The notes below the pieces were generated by a model, which was not told where the DNA came from, ran no database searches, and worked only from the letters and a program-made list of their open reading frames with translations. From NCBI RefSeq assembly GCF_000024865.1, contig NC_013595.1, positions 9,796,001 through 9,860,000 on the forward strand: a DNA stretch of 64,000 nt, read 5' to 3'. Position 1 is the first letter of the stretch. Every line of letters starts with the position of its first letter. This DNA is from Streptosporangium roseum DSM 43021. Its GTDB lineage: Bacteria > Actinomycetota > Actinomycetes > Streptosporangiales > Streptosporangiaceae. Below, one piece after another: positions 32,694-42,608 of the stretch. The position numbers and the translations under genes were made by a program.

Positions 32694-33530
32694 TCAGGAA
32701 TGACCCAGTGGCTCGGTGTCGGTGTCCTCCACGGAACCGGCCAGGTCAGCGGAACCGGCCAGGTCCGCCTCCGGGGAGTCCTCGGGGAGGTGGTCGTAGG
32801 CGAGGTCGTCGAGGATCGGCGAGGTCGGCTCGACCTGGTGCGGCAGCACGGCCGCCTCGGAGTGCGCGCCGCAGCCGTGGTCGGCGGCGACCACGCGGCC
32901 GTCGTCGGGGGCGTACTCGTTGGTGCAGACACCGAAGCCGGTCCCCAGCGCGCCGGCCAGCGGCCAGTAGAAGCCACAGGTCGAACACTGCGCGGGGGCG
33001 GCGTGCGCGAGCGGGGTGTGCGGGCCGGACTCGCCGGAGTGCCAGCGCCGCACGGCGCGGTCGCGGCCGATCGGGGAGAGCACCCGGGCCCGGCCGAGGC
33101 CGTACTCGAAGATCATTTGGCGCTCGGAGTCGTCGGCGGTCTCGGTGAAGCCCGGGGCCAGCCGGTCGTCGTCGGCGGCGGTGGGCAGCAGGTCGCCCAC
33201 CCCGAGGTCGCCGGGACGGAGCCGCTCGCTCCACGGCACCCACTCCGGGGGCAGCAGCGCGCCGGCGCCGGGCAGGAGCACGACCTCGCTGACCGTCACG
33301 TTGCGCGCGCGGGAGGCCCGGGCGACGGTGACGGCCCAGCGCCAGCCCCGGTAGGCGTGGTCGAGGCAGGCGAAGTAATGGGTGACGACGCGCTCGCCCT
33401 CACCCTCGACTCCGAGGTGCTCGCCCACCTGGTCGGGCCCGACGGTCTCCTCGATGGCGGAGCGGGCCAGGTCGACGGCGGCGACGCATGCCGGGTCGAG
33501 GGGCGCTGTGCGGGATCGAGTACGGCTCAC
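32694..33530 (-). CDS. DUF3027 protein
   Basis: A 278-residue actinobacterial conserved protein. Recognisable blocks are ARSAIEETVGPDQVGEHLGV, HYFACLDHAYRGWRWAVTVARA, LLPPEWVPWSERLRPGDLGVGD, and a Cys-containing segment CSTCGFYWPLAG..FGVCTNE..DHGCGAHSE that may bind metal. The GTG start at 33530 has a perfect GGAGGAG 5 nt upstream, which rules out the longer frame that begins 84 nt earlier. Function unknown. Streptomycetes keep it near a cold-shock gene and an MFS gene, as here. Confidence 0.87.
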   Translation of the reverse strand: MSRTRSRTAPLDPACVAAVDLARSAIEETVGPDQVGEHLGVEGEGERVVTHYFACLDHAYRGWRWAVTVARASRARNVTVSEVVLLPGAGALLPPEWVPWSERLRPGDLGVGDLLPTAADDDRLAPGFTETADDSERQMIFEYGLGRARVLSPIGRDRAVRRWHSGESGPHTPLAHAAPAQCSTCGFYWPLAGALGTGFGVCTNEYAPDDGRVVAADHGCGAHSEAAVLPHQVEPTSPILDDLAYDHLPEDSPEADLAGSADLAGSVEDTDTEPLGHS

Positions 33531-33818
33531 GAGTTCTCCTCCGTCGGCCTCGCAACCCGACGGCCGCTGTGCTTTCTGGCTCGCTCGCTGCGCTGACTCA
33601 CAGTTCATTCTCACCTATGCCCGGAGCGTACTGCACCGGTACCGTCCCACCGCACCCGACGATTCGCCCGTCACCGGGCCTCGGAGGCGGAAACCTCCGA
33701 CTTCAGCAGCTCGGTGGCGGTCTCTCCCGCGGACGTGAAACGGCGATGCCCGTCCGTGATGGATGGGGCTCCCGTGCCGTGGCGATGGAGTCGATGCCAA
33801 TCGGGTAAGACTGGATGC

Positions 33819-35426
33819 GTGGCAAATGGGTGGGAACGAGCGCGAAAGACGGCGGGCGAGGTCTCACGTCTGATCGGCCGCTCGGCCGCCGAGGCGGGAC
33901 GGGCCACGGTGCGCGCGGGCAGGAGCACGGGGCGGGCGACCGCGCGGGCCGGTCGCGGCGCGGCGAGCGGGACGCAGCGGGTCGGCAAGGCCGCGCGGCG
34001 GCTGACCCACGCCCAGGGCGCGGGCCGTACGGGGCTGGGCCAGCTGATCGAGCTGACGGCCGCGCACAGCGCGGGCGACGCGCTGGTCACCGCGGCCCTG
34101 GCCGGGACCCTGTTCAAGCTCCCGGTGAACGAGGCCAGGGGCCAGGTCGCGCTCTACCTGCTGATCACGATGATCCCCTTCGTGGTGGTCGCGCCGTTCG
34201 TCGGCCCGGTCCTCGACCGGTTCCGCTCTGGCCGGCGCTTCGTGATGGCGGGCACCCTGTTCGGGCGCGGGCTGCTCTGCTTCGCGATGGCGGCGGCGGT
34301 CGTCCCGGGCGACGTGTTCACCATCTTCCCCGCGGCGCTGGCCGTGCTGGTGCTGTCGAAGGCCTACAACGTCTCCCGTGCGGCGATCATGCCGAACGTG
34401 CTGCCCGCCGACATCGCGCTGGTCACCGCCAACGCCAGGGTCGCCCTGTTCGCGCTGGTCGCGGCCGGCGTCGCGGTCCCGATCGGCGCGGGCGCCAGCG
34501 CCTGGCTCGGCGCCGAGTGGGTGCTGCGCGGGGCGACGGTGCTCTTCCTGCTCCAGGGCGTCCTGGCCGTACGGCTCCCGCGCCACGTGGACTCCCCCGA
34601 CCTTGAGGAACTGGAGGAGGGCGAGAGGCGTCCGCACCGCTGGCGCACCCTGCTGAACGTGGGGCCGGTGGTCGCCGAGGCGATGAAGGCCAACGTGGCC
34701 ATCCGCCTCTACTCGGGGTTCCTCCTCTTCTACCTGCTCTTCCTCGTGCAGGACGGGAAGCTGCCCGGCCTCGCCCCGACGGTCACGATCGGCGTGCTGG
34801 CCGTGGCGGCCGGAGTCGGTGGGCTGGCCGGGACGGTGGTGGCCTCCTGGGTGCGCAGCCGCTCCCCGCAGGTGATCGTGCTGTCGACGCTGGCGCTGTC
34901 GGCCGTGACCACGGTGGTGTCGGTGATCGTGTTCAACCTGTGGACCGTGGTGGCCGTCGCCCTGGTGTCCGCGTTCGCCCAGGGGCTGGGCAAGCTCGCC
35001 CTGGACGCGATCGTGCAGCGCGAGATCGGCGAGGAGGTGCGCTCGTCCACCTTCGGCGTGGTGGAGGCGTTCCTGCAGATCGCGTGGGTGCTCGGCGGGC
35101 TGGCCGGCCTGCTGCTGTCGCTGTTCGCCTCCGGCCCGGCCGGGCTCGCGGTGATGGCCGCGGCACTGGGCGGCTCGCTCGGCTGGCTGCTGGTACGGCG
35201 GCGCAGGCGGGTCCACGCGAGGGACGCCAGGGTCCAGGCCGCCCGGGCCGGGGCCCCCGATGTTCCCGATGCCTCCGACGCCCCCGCGGACACCCCCGAC
35301 GACCGGTCCCCGGCTCCCTGGGAGCGACGCCGGCCGGATGCCGCGGGAACGACGACCGCGGTCGTGCGGCGCGAGGATCCCCCGACGGAGAAGCGGACCA
35401 AGCCGCTGACCAACCCCCACGGCTGA
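33819..35426 (+). CDS. MFS transporter with Arg/Ala/Gly-rich N-terminus
   Basis: A 535-residue membrane transporter with about 12 helices from residue 80 to 460 (SAGDALVTAALAGTLF, FVVVAPFVGPVLDRFRSGRRFVM). Before the membrane part there is an unusual 70-residue basic segment with repeated GRATVRAGRSTGRATARAG. After it is a Pro/Asp-rich tail. GTG 33819 is preceded by TAAGAC 8 nt upstream and no ribosome site, so a leaderless start is possible. Substrate unknown. It ends 16 nt from the convergent cold-shock gene. Confidence 0.86.
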   Translation: MANGWERARKTAGEVSRLIGRSAAEAGRATVRAGRSTGRATARAGRGAASGTQRVGKAARRLTHAQGAGRTGLGQLIELTAAHSAGDALVTAALAGTLFKLPVNEARGQVALYLLITMIPFVVVAPFVGPVLDRFRSGRRFVMAGTLFGRGLLCFAMAAAVVPGDVFTIFPAALAVLVLSKAYNVSRAAIMPNVLPADIALVTANARVALFALVAAGVAVPIGAGASAWLGAEWVLRGATVLFLLQGVLAVRLPRHVDSPDLEELEEGERRPHRWRTLLNVGPVVAEAMKANVAIRLYSGFLLFYLLFLVQDGKLPGLAPTVTIGVLAVAAGVGGLAGTVVASWVRSRSPQVIVLSTLALSAVTTVVSVIVFNLWTVVAVALVSAFAQGLGKLALDAIVQREIGEEVRSSTFGVVEAFLQIAWVLGGLAGLLLSLFASGPAGLAVMAAALGGSLGWLLVRRRRRVHARDARVQAARAGAPDVPDASDAPADTPDDRSPAPWERRRPDAAGTTTAVVRREDPPTEKRTKPLTNPHG

Positions 35427-35442
35427 GCCGCCGGGGAGGAGG

Positions 35443-35841
35443 TCAGTCGTCCAGGTCGTCGGCCACGGCGCGGAGCACGGCGGCGATCTTCTTGGCGTGC
35501 ACGGCCTCGGGGTGCTTGCCCTTCTGGTAGGACGTGGAGACCGTGTCCAGGAGCTTGATCAGGTCTTCCACGATGACGACCATCTCGTCCGGCTTCTTGC
35601 GCTTGCCCTTGGGCTTGACGGCCTTGGCGAGCGTGGGGGGCTGGTCGATCACGCGGACCGAGAGCGCCTGCTGGCCACGGCGTCCTTCGGCGACGCCGAA
35701 CTCGACCTTCTGGCCCGGCTTGAGGGAGTCCACGCCACCGGGCAGCGCGGAAGAATGCACGAAGACCTCACCGCCGTCGTCGCGGGTGAGGAAGCCGAAA
35801 CCCTTGTCGGCGTCATACCACTTGACCTTGCCACTCGGCAC
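35443..35841 (-). CDS. Cold-shock-domain protein with C-terminal extension
   Basis: A 132-residue protein. The N-terminal cold-shock OB fold (about 1-67) has RNP1 KGFGFLTR and RNP2 VFVHSSAL, so it binds single-stranded RNA or DNA. A Lys-rich linker (KPKGKRKKPD) and a helical C-terminal domain (about 84-132, VVIVEDLIKLLDTVSTSYQKGKHPEAVHAKKIAAVLRAV) are absent from the short CspA type. It is the actinobacterial long CSD form. GTG start at 35841. Confidence 0.92.
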   Translation of the reverse strand: MPSGKVKWYDADKGFGFLTRDDGGEVFVHSSALPGGVDSLKPGQKVEFGVAEGRRGQQALSVRVIDQPPTLAKAVKPKGKRKKPDEMVVIVEDLIKLLDTVSTSYQKGKHPEAVHAKKIAAVLRAVADDLDD

Positions 35842-35931
35842 AGGGGTGACCTCGTTCAGACTGTCGTGAAAAGGAATGGATGTAGGTTATGCCCAGCGGA
35901 GGCCGAGGGCGACCGTCTAATCAGGCCTGAA

Positions 35932-36549
35932 TTACACCAGTGCGGCAGGGGTTCGCCAGCCGTCGAACCACTCGGCGAACTCGGTCAGATCACCGAGCAC
36001 CACGTCGGCTCCGTGATCATGCAGATCCCCCGCCGGGTAGAGGCCGGTCGCCACCGCCACGCTGGCGGCGCCGCCCGCCCGTGCCGCCTCGATGTCGGCG
36101 ACATGATCTCCGACATAGGCCGCCGCGCCGAAAGTCGCCAGGGCCGGGCCCTTTGCGGCCCCGAAGACCGATCCGGCGATCTCGTCCACGTCCAGGCCGA
36201 GGAATCCGACCGTCCTGGTCGCGTCGAGGGTGTTCTTCCCCGTCACCACGATGACCCGGCCGCCGGCCCGCCGTACGGCCTCGACGGCCTCGCGCGCGCC
36301 GGGCATGAGGGTGGTGACCGGGACCGCCATCGAGGGGTACAGCGACCGGAAGACGGCGACGGCCGCGGGGATCTCCTCCGGGGGCAGCCAGTTGGCCAGC
36401 TCCCACTCCAGCGGCGGCCCCAGCCTGGCCACCACCGCCGCGCTGTCGATGAACACGCCCATGCGCAGCGCCAGCTCGTCGTAGACGGCGGCGATGCCGG
36501 CGCGCGTGTCCGCGAGGGTCATGTCCAGGTCGAACCCCACCGAGCTCAT
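35932..36549 (-). CDS. HAD-family hydrolase (phosphoglycolate phosphatase-like)
   Basis: A 205-residue haloacid-dehalogenase phosphatase. Motif I is VGFDLDMTLAD with the nucleophile Asp, motif II is VVTGKN, and motif IV is AAAYVGDHVADIEAAR. It has an alpha-helical type-I cap. I chose ATG 36549, with GGTGAG 7 nt upstream; GTG 36561 would add four residues. Substrate not identifiable. The gene is single. Confidence 0.9.
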   Translation of the reverse strand: MSSVGFDLDMTLADTRAGIAAVYDELALRMGVFIDSAAVVARLGPPLEWELANWLPPEEIPAAVAVFRSLYPSMAVPVTTLMPGAREAVEAVRRAGGRVIVVTGKNTLDATRTVGFLGLDVDEIAGSVFGAAKGPALATFGAAAYVGDHVADIEAARAGGAASVAVATGLYPAGDLHDHGADVVLGDLTEFAEWFDGWRTPAALV

Positions 36550-36873
36550 CCGGTCGCTCACCGCTCCCCATCCGCTTCGCGGAGAGTCTGCTCCGCTGAA
36601 CCCTCGAAGCATGCCAAATCTCTGGGAACAGAGGTAATCCCGAGCCGCTGTACGCGGCGCCACCTGCTGTGGAACCCTTTCGGGAAGAACGTGCCCACCG
36701 GGGAGGACGGCCGCGCCGAGCAGGGCGGCGGCCGTCTCGCGGCGGGCCCGGCCCTCCCGTCACGCGCGTCCCCGTCCGGCCCTCCCCGTCGCCCGCCGAG
36801 CGCCGGGTCCGGCGCGCCGAGAGCCGACGGGGCCCGCACTGGATAGGGTCAAGGGGGAGGTATCGGCAGAGAA
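36550..36873. other. 324-bp intergenic region
   Basis: Divergent promoter region between the HAD and TetR genes. GATAGGGT and the ribosome site GGGGGAGG precede the tetR start. I see no further gene or strong hairpin. Confidence 0.5.
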
Positions 36874-37497
36874 ATGACCAGATCGACGCGCGAGCGGATC
36901 ATCGACGAGGCCCTGCGCCTGTTCGCCGAACGCGGCTACTCGGCGACCTCGGTGGCGGAGATCGAGGCCGCCTCCGGGCTGTCCCCCGGCGCCGGGGGGC
37001 TCTACCGGCACTTCAAGTCCAAGTACGAGGTACTGGCGGCGGCGATGAACGAGCACGCCGCCCGGACCCGGACGCAGATCGCCGAGACCCTGACCGAGAT
37101 GAGCGCCGTCGACCCCTCGGTCGACATCGAGGAGCGCCTGGCGCACCTGTGCAAGGCGGGGCTGGCCAAGGTCCGCGAGGAGAGCGAGCTGACGCGCGTC
37201 TTCTTCCGCGACCTGAGCCAGTTCCCCGAGCTGGTGGCGATCGTCCGCGAAGGGCTGCTGCAACCCATGTTCGACGCGATCACCACCTGGTTCCGCGCCC
37301 AGCCCGAATACGCCGGAGCCGACCTCGACTGGCCCGGGATCGGCGCCGTGCTCGGCGGCGCGGTGGTCCACTACCGGCTTTTCCAGGACATCGTGGGCGA
37401 GCCGCCCGGACGCGCGGAGCGGGATCGTTTCGTCGCCTCCTGGGTGCGCCTGGCGCTCGGGTTGCTGCCGCGCCCGGCCGTCCAGGCGATCGGCTGA
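36874..37497 (+). CDS. TetR-family transcriptional regulator
   Basis: A 207-residue repressor. The N-terminal HTH (about 8-55) reads RIIDEALRLFAERGYSATSVAEIEAASGLSPGAGGLYRHFKSKYEVL, followed by an all-helical ligand-binding domain. The sequence GLSPGAGGLYRHFKSK is typical of a group adjacent to lipid or fatty-acid genes, but no such partner is next to it here. Target unknown. Confidence 0.93.
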   Translation: MTRSTRERIIDEALRLFAERGYSATSVAEIEAASGLSPGAGGLYRHFKSKYEVLAAAMNEHAARTRTQIAETLTEMSAVDPSVDIEERLAHLCKAGLAKVREESELTRVFFRDLSQFPELVAIVREGLLQPMFDAITTWFRAQPEYAGADLDWPGIGAVLGGAVVHYRLFQDIVGEPPGRAERDRFVASWVRLALGLLPRPAVQAIG

Positions 37498-37599
37498 ACC
37501 GGAGAGGGCCTTCGACTCCCCCTCATTCTCGGCCGATCATATGAAAACGAATTTTCCCCGACCCCCGCTCTGTCGGTAAGGCCTCCTACCATTGACGGA

Positions 37600-39969
37600 A
37601 TGAGCACGGAGTTCACCGAGTGGCTGCGCGACCGGAGCGATGACCAGTTGCGGGCTCTCGTCGCCGTGCGACCCGAGCTCATCACCCCGGTCCCGGCACA
37701 CCTGGAAGGGCTGGCCTCGCGGGCGGGCAGCCCGTCGGCGATCGGTCGCGTGCTCGACCGGCTCGACCTGTTCACGCTCTCGGTCATCGAGACGCTGGCC
37801 GTGCTCCCGTCGCCGGTCGCCCACCGGACGCTGCGCGCCCAGATGGCCCGCGCGCTGCAGGGCCCGGCGGACCCGGCTTTCCAGGCCGCGCTCAGGGAGA
37901 CGGTCGAGCGGCTGCGGACCCTGGCCCTGGTCTACGGGCCCGACAAGGCGCTGGCTCCGGCCCCCGGCGTGCGGGAGGTCCTCGAAGCGCCCGCCGGGCT
38001 CGGCCCGCCGGCGGTGGAGGTGTTCAGGCACCATCCCGCCGAGCGCCTGGCCGAGCTGGTCCACGACGTCGGCGGCGCCGGCGACGGCACCAAGGAGACC
38101 CTCGCCCGGCTGCTCGGCGACCCGGAAATCGTCGGACGGCTGATCCAGGAGGTCTCGCCGCAGGCCCGGTCCGCGCTCAACGAGCTGGCGTGGGGGCCCG
38201 CAAGCGGCCGGGTGCCCAACGCGCGCCGGGAGGTGCGGGCCGCCACCGCCCAGTCGCCGATCGAGCAGCTGCTCTCCCGCGCGCTGCTCGGCGCCACCGG
38301 CGAGGAGACCGTCGTCCTGCCCCGCGAGGTCGCCCTGGCCCTGCGCGGCGGCCGGATCCACCGGGACCTCTCCCCCGTCCCTCCCGCGCTCGACGGCGCC
38401 GTGCGCGACCCGGGGCTCACCGACCGCACGGCCGCCGGGCAGGCGTTCGCGTTCACCCGCGCGGTGGAGGAGCTGTGCGAACGCTGGAGCGTCGACCCTC
38501 CCGGCGTGCTCCGCAGCGGCGGCCTGGCCGTACGCGACCTGAAGCGGACCTCGGGCCTGCTCGACCTGCCCGAGTGGGTCACGGGTCTGGTCGTCGAGGT
38601 GGCGCACGCGGCCGGGCTGGTGGCCGCCAGCGGCGCGGTGGACGGCGAATGGCTGCCCACGCCGGCCTATGACGGCTGGCGGGTGAAGGGCACCGAGGAC
38701 CGCTGGACGGTCCTGGCCACGACCTGGCTCACCATGGACCGGGTGCCCGGGGTGATCGGCGAGCGTGACGAGCGCGACCGCCTGCTCAACGCCCTCCACC
38801 CCGACCTGCGCCGCTCGGCCGCCGCCGAGGTCCGCACCACCACCCTGGGCATGCTCGCCGTCGCCGGTCCCGGCCTGGCCCCCACCCTGGAGTCGGTGCG
38901 CGAGCGCCTGGCCTGGGAGCAGCCCCGCCGGCGCGGCGGCCACCGCGACCAGCTGGTGGAGTTCACGCTGCGCGAGGCGGAGCAGATCGGGGTGACCGGC
39001 CTCGGCGCGATCGTGGACCACGGCCGCGCCCTGCTCCCCGGCTGCGACCGCACGATGTCGGCGGGCCGCCTCCTGGCCCCGCTGCTGCCCGAGCCGCTCG
39101 ACCACGTCCTCCTTCAGGCCGACCTGACCGCCGTGGCCCCCGGACCGCTCACCAGCGACCTGAGGCGGTGGCTGGCGCTGGCGGCCGAGGTGGAGTCCAC
39201 CGGCGGCGCAACGGTCTACCGGTTCGACGAGCGGTCGATCCGGCGGGCGCTGGACGCGGGGCAGAGCGCCGACGAGATGCTGGCCATGCTGGAGCGGCAC
39301 TCCACCACGCCGGTCCCGCAGCCGCTCGGCTACCTGGTCACGGACGTGGCCCGCCGCCACGGCCGGATGCGCGTCGGTACGGCGAGCGCCTACGTGCGGT
39401 GCGACGACCCCTCGCTGCTGGACGAGGTGATGGCCGACCGGCGTGCCCTCCCGCTGCGGCTGCGCCGGCTCGCCCCCACCGTGATCGCCTCCAAGACCTC
39501 CCGTCCGACCCTGGTCGACTCGCTGCGCGCGATGGGCTACGCCCCGGCCTCCGAGTCCCTGGACGGCGACGTGATCATCACCCAGCTCGACGTCCGCAGG
39601 ACCGACGGCCAGCCCCTCGTCCGTTCCTCGGCCACGTTCAACGGCCTGGAGGCCGACGTCGTGGCGGCGGCCGTACGCGCCGTCCGCGCGGGCGACGCCG
39701 CGCACCGGGCACGCCGGGCGCCCGTGGACGCCCCCGGCGGCCAGGTCCCGCGTTCCCCCGCGACCGCCACCATCGTCGCGCTGCGCGAGGCCATCCGGCA
39801 GGGCTCCCAGGTCTGGATCGGCTACCTCGACTCCCAGGGCAACGCCACCAGCCGGATCCTGGAGCCCGCCCGGATGGAGGGCGGCTATCTCACCGCCTAC
39901 GACGAGACCCGGGCGGCGGTGCACCGCTTCGCCCTGCACCGCATCACCGGCATCGCCGACATCAACTGA
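37600..39969 (+). CDS. XPB-partner protein: helicase-C-like domain plus WYL domain
   Basis: A 789-residue actinobacterial protein, homologous in layout to the gene beside ercc3/XPB in Mycobacterium. The N-terminal part (about 1-120) is helical (WLRDRSDDQLRALVAVRPEL), the central region is winged-helix rich, a helicase_C_3-type domain lies at about 500-640 (LQADLTAVAPGPL, VYRFDERSIRRALDAGQSADEMLAML), and the C-terminal WYL-like segment (about 725-789, ALREAIRQGSQVWIGYLDSQG) may sense nucleic acid. No Walker A is present, so it is not itself a motor. Probably works with the XPB helicase 1 kb downstream in DNA repair. Confidence 0.85.
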   Translation: MSTEFTEWLRDRSDDQLRALVAVRPELITPVPAHLEGLASRAGSPSAIGRVLDRLDLFTLSVIETLAVLPSPVAHRTLRAQMARALQGPADPAFQAALRETVERLRTLALVYGPDKALAPAPGVREVLEAPAGLGPPAVEVFRHHPAERLAELVHDVGGAGDGTKETLARLLGDPEIVGRLIQEVSPQARSALNELAWGPASGRVPNARREVRAATAQSPIEQLLSRALLGATGEETVVLPREVALALRGGRIHRDLSPVPPALDGAVRDPGLTDRTAAGQAFAFTRAVEELCERWSVDPPGVLRSGGLAVRDLKRTSGLLDLPEWVTGLVVEVAHAAGLVAASGAVDGEWLPTPAYDGWRVKGTEDRWTVLATTWLTMDRVPGVIGERDERDRLLNALHPDLRRSAAAEVRTTTLGMLAVAGPGLAPTLESVRERLAWEQPRRRGGHRDQLVEFTLREAEQIGVTGLGAIVDHGRALLPGCDRTMSAGRLLAPLLPEPLDHVLLQADLTAVAPGPLTSDLRRWLALAAEVESTGGATVYRFDERSIRRALDAGQSADEMLAMLERHSTTPVPQPLGYLVTDVARRHGRMRVGTASAYVRCDDPSLLDEVMADRRALPLRLRRLAPTVIASKTSRPTLVDSLRAMGYAPASESLDGDVIITQLDVRRTDGQPLVRSSATFNGLEADVVAAAVRAVRAGDAAHRARRAPVDAPGGQVPRSPATATIVALREAIRQGSQVWIGYLDSQGNATSRILEPARMEGGYLTAYDETRAAVHRFALHRITGIADIN

Positions 39970-40164
39970 CGGGGGCTCCCCGATGGATTCTCCGCCCCTG
40001 CCACGGCCCGGCCACGGCGCGTCATCCGCCCTGATGCGAGGGCTCTCCCCCCGGTCCGATTCTCGCGGGATGCGACCGCCGCCATCCGCCTGCGGTAGAA
40101 GGCACAAGCCCCATATCGTGATATTTCTTGATATTCCCGGCTCAAGAGAAGCGAGAGATTCACA

Positions 40165-40809
40165 GTGAGCAGCGGCACCCCCGAGGGCCCCAGCACCAAC
40201 CCGGATGACTGGAAGAGCCCCTACAGCACCGGCCCCGGCCAGACACCCGGCTACGGCCAGCAACCCGGGTACGGCCAACAGCCCGGCTACGGCCAGCAGC
40301 CCGAGTACGGTCAGCAGCCCGGGTACAGCCAGCAGCCCGAGTACGGCCAGCAGCCCGGCCAGGGCTACCAGCAGCCGGGCTACGGCCAGCAGGCTCAGGG
40401 CTACGGCCAGGGCTACGGTCCGGGCTACGGCGAGCAGGGACAGGGCTACGGCCAGGGCTACGGCGAGCCGGGCTACGGCCAAGGTTACGGCGAGCAGCCC
40501 TACGGGCAGCACCAGCCGGGCTACGGCTACGGCACCCCGCCGCGACAGAACAACGACGGCGTCCGGACCCACGCGATCGTCGCGCTCGTCATCAGCATCG
40601 TGCTGGGCCTCAGCTGCTACGTCAGCCTCGGCGGCATCGCCGGAGCCATCCTGGCCGGCATCGCGCTGGGCAAGGTCGAGACCGACCCCCGGAGCGCCCG
40701 AAACCTCCTCAAGTGGACCTGGATCAGCATCGGCATCAACGTCGGGCTGCTCGTCCTGGGCATCGGCGCCCTCATCGTCGCGGGTACCAGCGGCGCGTTC
40801 GGCAGCTGA
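40165..40809 (+). CDS. DUF4190 membrane protein with GYGQQ repeats
   Basis: A 214-residue protein. Residues about 25-130 are Tyr/Gly/Gln/Pro repeats (PGYGQQ, GQGYGEQ), a cytoplasmic low-complexity tail. Two membrane helices (about 134-165 and 183-210) form a DUF4190-like unit with the small loop ALGKVETDPRSARNLLKW. GTG start. It lies between the two XPB-system genes. The repeats resemble phase-separating or adhesive sequences; the role is unknown. Confidence 0.87.
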   Translation: MSSGTPEGPSTNPDDWKSPYSTGPGQTPGYGQQPGYGQQPGYGQQPEYGQQPGYSQQPEYGQQPGQGYQQPGYGQQAQGYGQGYGPGYGEQGQGYGQGYGEPGYGQGYGEQPYGQHQPGYGYGTPPRQNNDGVRTHAIVALVISIVLGLSCYVSLGGIAGAILAGIALGKVETDPRSARNLLKWTWISIGINVGLLVLGIGALIVAGTSGAFGS

Positions 40810-40961
40810 GCAGCTCTTCGGCGACCGAGCGGATCGGGGACTGCCTGGAGGCTTATCTCTGTTGGACATACGGAGCGGGGGGCGTCGAGCCGGGAACGGA
40901 CCGGCAGATCCCCGTGCGAGTGCGACCATGGGCTCGCCGGCCGTACACGAGGGAGAAGTCT

Positions 40962-42608
40962 TTGACTGACGGACCATTGATCGTCCAATCCGACAAAACC
41001 CTGCTGCTCGAAGTCGACCACGACAGGGCCGACGAGTGCCGCAAGGCGATCGCGCCCTTCGCCGAGCTGGAGCGTGCCCCCGAGCACGTGCACACCTACC
41101 GGATCACCCCGCTGGCCCTGTGGAACGCGCGGGCCGCCGGGCACGACGCCGAGCAGGTGGTCGACGCGCTGATCGGCTACAGCCGCTACCCGGTGCCGCA
41201 CGCGCTGCTGGTGGACATCGCCGAGACCATGGCGCGCTACGGCAGGCTCCGGCTGGAGAAGCATCCCGTCCACGGGCTCGTCCTGACGAGCACCGACCGG
41301 GCCGTGCTGGAGGAGGTGCTGCGCTCCAAGAAGATCCAGCCGCTGCTGGGCGAGCGGCTGGGCGCCGACGCGGTGGCGGTGCATCCGAGCGAGCGCGGCA
41401 ACATCAAGCAGTACCTGCTCAAGCTGGGCTGGCCGGCCGAGGACCTGGCCGGATACGTCGACGGCGAGCACCACCCGATCACGCTGACCGAGGACGGCTG
41501 GGAGCTGCGCACCTACCAGCGTGAGGCCGCCGAGGCGTTCTGGCACGGCGGCTCGGGCGTGGTCGTGCTCCCCTGCGGCGCGGGCAAGACGATCGTGGGC
41601 GCGGCGGCGATGGCGCACGCCAAGGCCACGACGCTGATCCTGGTGACGAACACGGTCTCGGCTCACCAGTGGAAGCAGGAGCTGATCAAGCGGACCTCGC
41701 TGACCGAGGAGGAGATCGGCGAATACACCGGCACCAAGAAGGAGATCCGGCCGGTCACCATCGCCACCTACCAGGTGATGACGACCCGCAGGCAGGGCGT
41801 CTACCGCCATCTGGAGCTGTTCGACGCCCGCGACTGGGGCCTGGTCGTCTACGACGAGGTGCACCTGCTGCCCGCGCCGATCTTCCGGATGACGGCCGAC
41901 CTGCAGGCCCGGCGGCGGGTGGGGCTGACCGCGACGCTCGTGCGCGAGGACGGCCGGGAGGGGGACGTGTTCTCCCTGATCGGCCCCAAGCGCTACGACG
42001 CGCCGTGGAAGGAGATGGAGAACCAGGGCTGGATCGCCCCGGCCGACTGCGTCGAGGTCCGGGTGACGCTGACCGACGACGAGCGGCTCGCCTACGCGAT
42101 GGCCGAGTCCGAGGAGCGCTACCGGTTCTGCGCGACCACGCCGTCCAAGAGCCGGGTGACCGAGGCGCTGGTCCGGCGGCACCTGGACGAGCAGGTTCTG
42201 GTCATCGGGCAGTACATCGACCAGCTCGACGAGCTCGGCGAGCACCTGAACGCACCGGTGATCAAGGGCGAGACGAAGGTCAAGGAGCGGGAGCGGCTTT
42301 TCCAGGCGTTCCGTGACAAGGAGATCCAGGTTCTGGTCGTCTCCAAGGTGGCCAACTTCTCCATCGACCTGCCGGAGGCGGCGGTGGCCATCCAGGTGTC
42401 GGGCACCTTCGGCTCACGCCAGGAGGAGGCCCAGCGGCTCGGCCGGGTGCTGCGGCCCAAGGCCGACGGGGGCGGGGCCCGCTTCTACTCGGTGGTCAGC
42501 CGGGACACCGTCGACCAGGACTTCGCCGCGCACCGGCAGCGATTCCTGGCCGAGCAGGGGTACGCCTATCAGATCATCGACGCGGACGACGTGCTCGCCG
42601 GGGAATAG
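40962..42608 (+). CDS. XPB/Ssl2-family DNA helicase
   Basis: A 548-residue superfamily 2 helicase, the bacterial XPB (3'-5' DNA repair helicase). Damage-recognition-like N-domain is about 1-170. Motif I is LPCGAGKT (to residue 210), motif II is DEVH (298-301), motif III is GLTATL, and motif VI is QRLGRVLRP. It starts at TTG 40962 with GGGAG 7 nt upstream; the longer open frame upstream is an artefact crossing the previous gene. It pairs functionally with the WYL-containing protein at 37600. Confidence 0.95.
   Translation: MTDGPLIVQSDKTLLLEVDHDRADECRKAIAPFAELERAPEHVHTYRITPLALWNARAAGHDAEQVVDALIGYSRYPVPHALLVDIAETMARYGRLRLEKHPVHGLVLTSTDRAVLEEVLRSKKIQPLLGERLGADAVAVHPSERGNIKQYLLKLGWPAEDLAGYVDGEHHPITLTEDGWELRTYQREAAEAFWHGGSGVVVLPCGAGKTIVGAAAMAHAKATTLILVTNTVSAHQWKQELIKRTSLTEEEIGEYTGTKKEIRPVTIATYQVMTTRRQGVYRHLELFDARDWGLVVYDEVHLLPAPIFRMTADLQARRRVGLTATLVREDGREGDVFSLIGPKRYDAPWKEMENQGWIAPADCVEVRVTLTDDERLAYAMAESEERYRFCATTPSKSRVTEALVRRHLDEQVLVIGQYIDQLDELGEHLNAPVIKGETKVKERERLFQAFRDKEIQVLVVSKVANFSIDLPEAAVAIQVSGTFGSRQEEAQRLGRVLRPKADGGGARFYSVVSRDTVDQDFAAHRQRFLAEQGYAYQIIDADDVLAGE

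Noticed and set aside
37537..40977. A 1146-codon minus-strand frame opposite the XPB-partner gene
   Set aside because: Antisense shadow of a high-GC gene; composition is His/Gly/Arg-rich and no family is recognisable. The plus-strand gene has clear helicase-C and WYL blocks.
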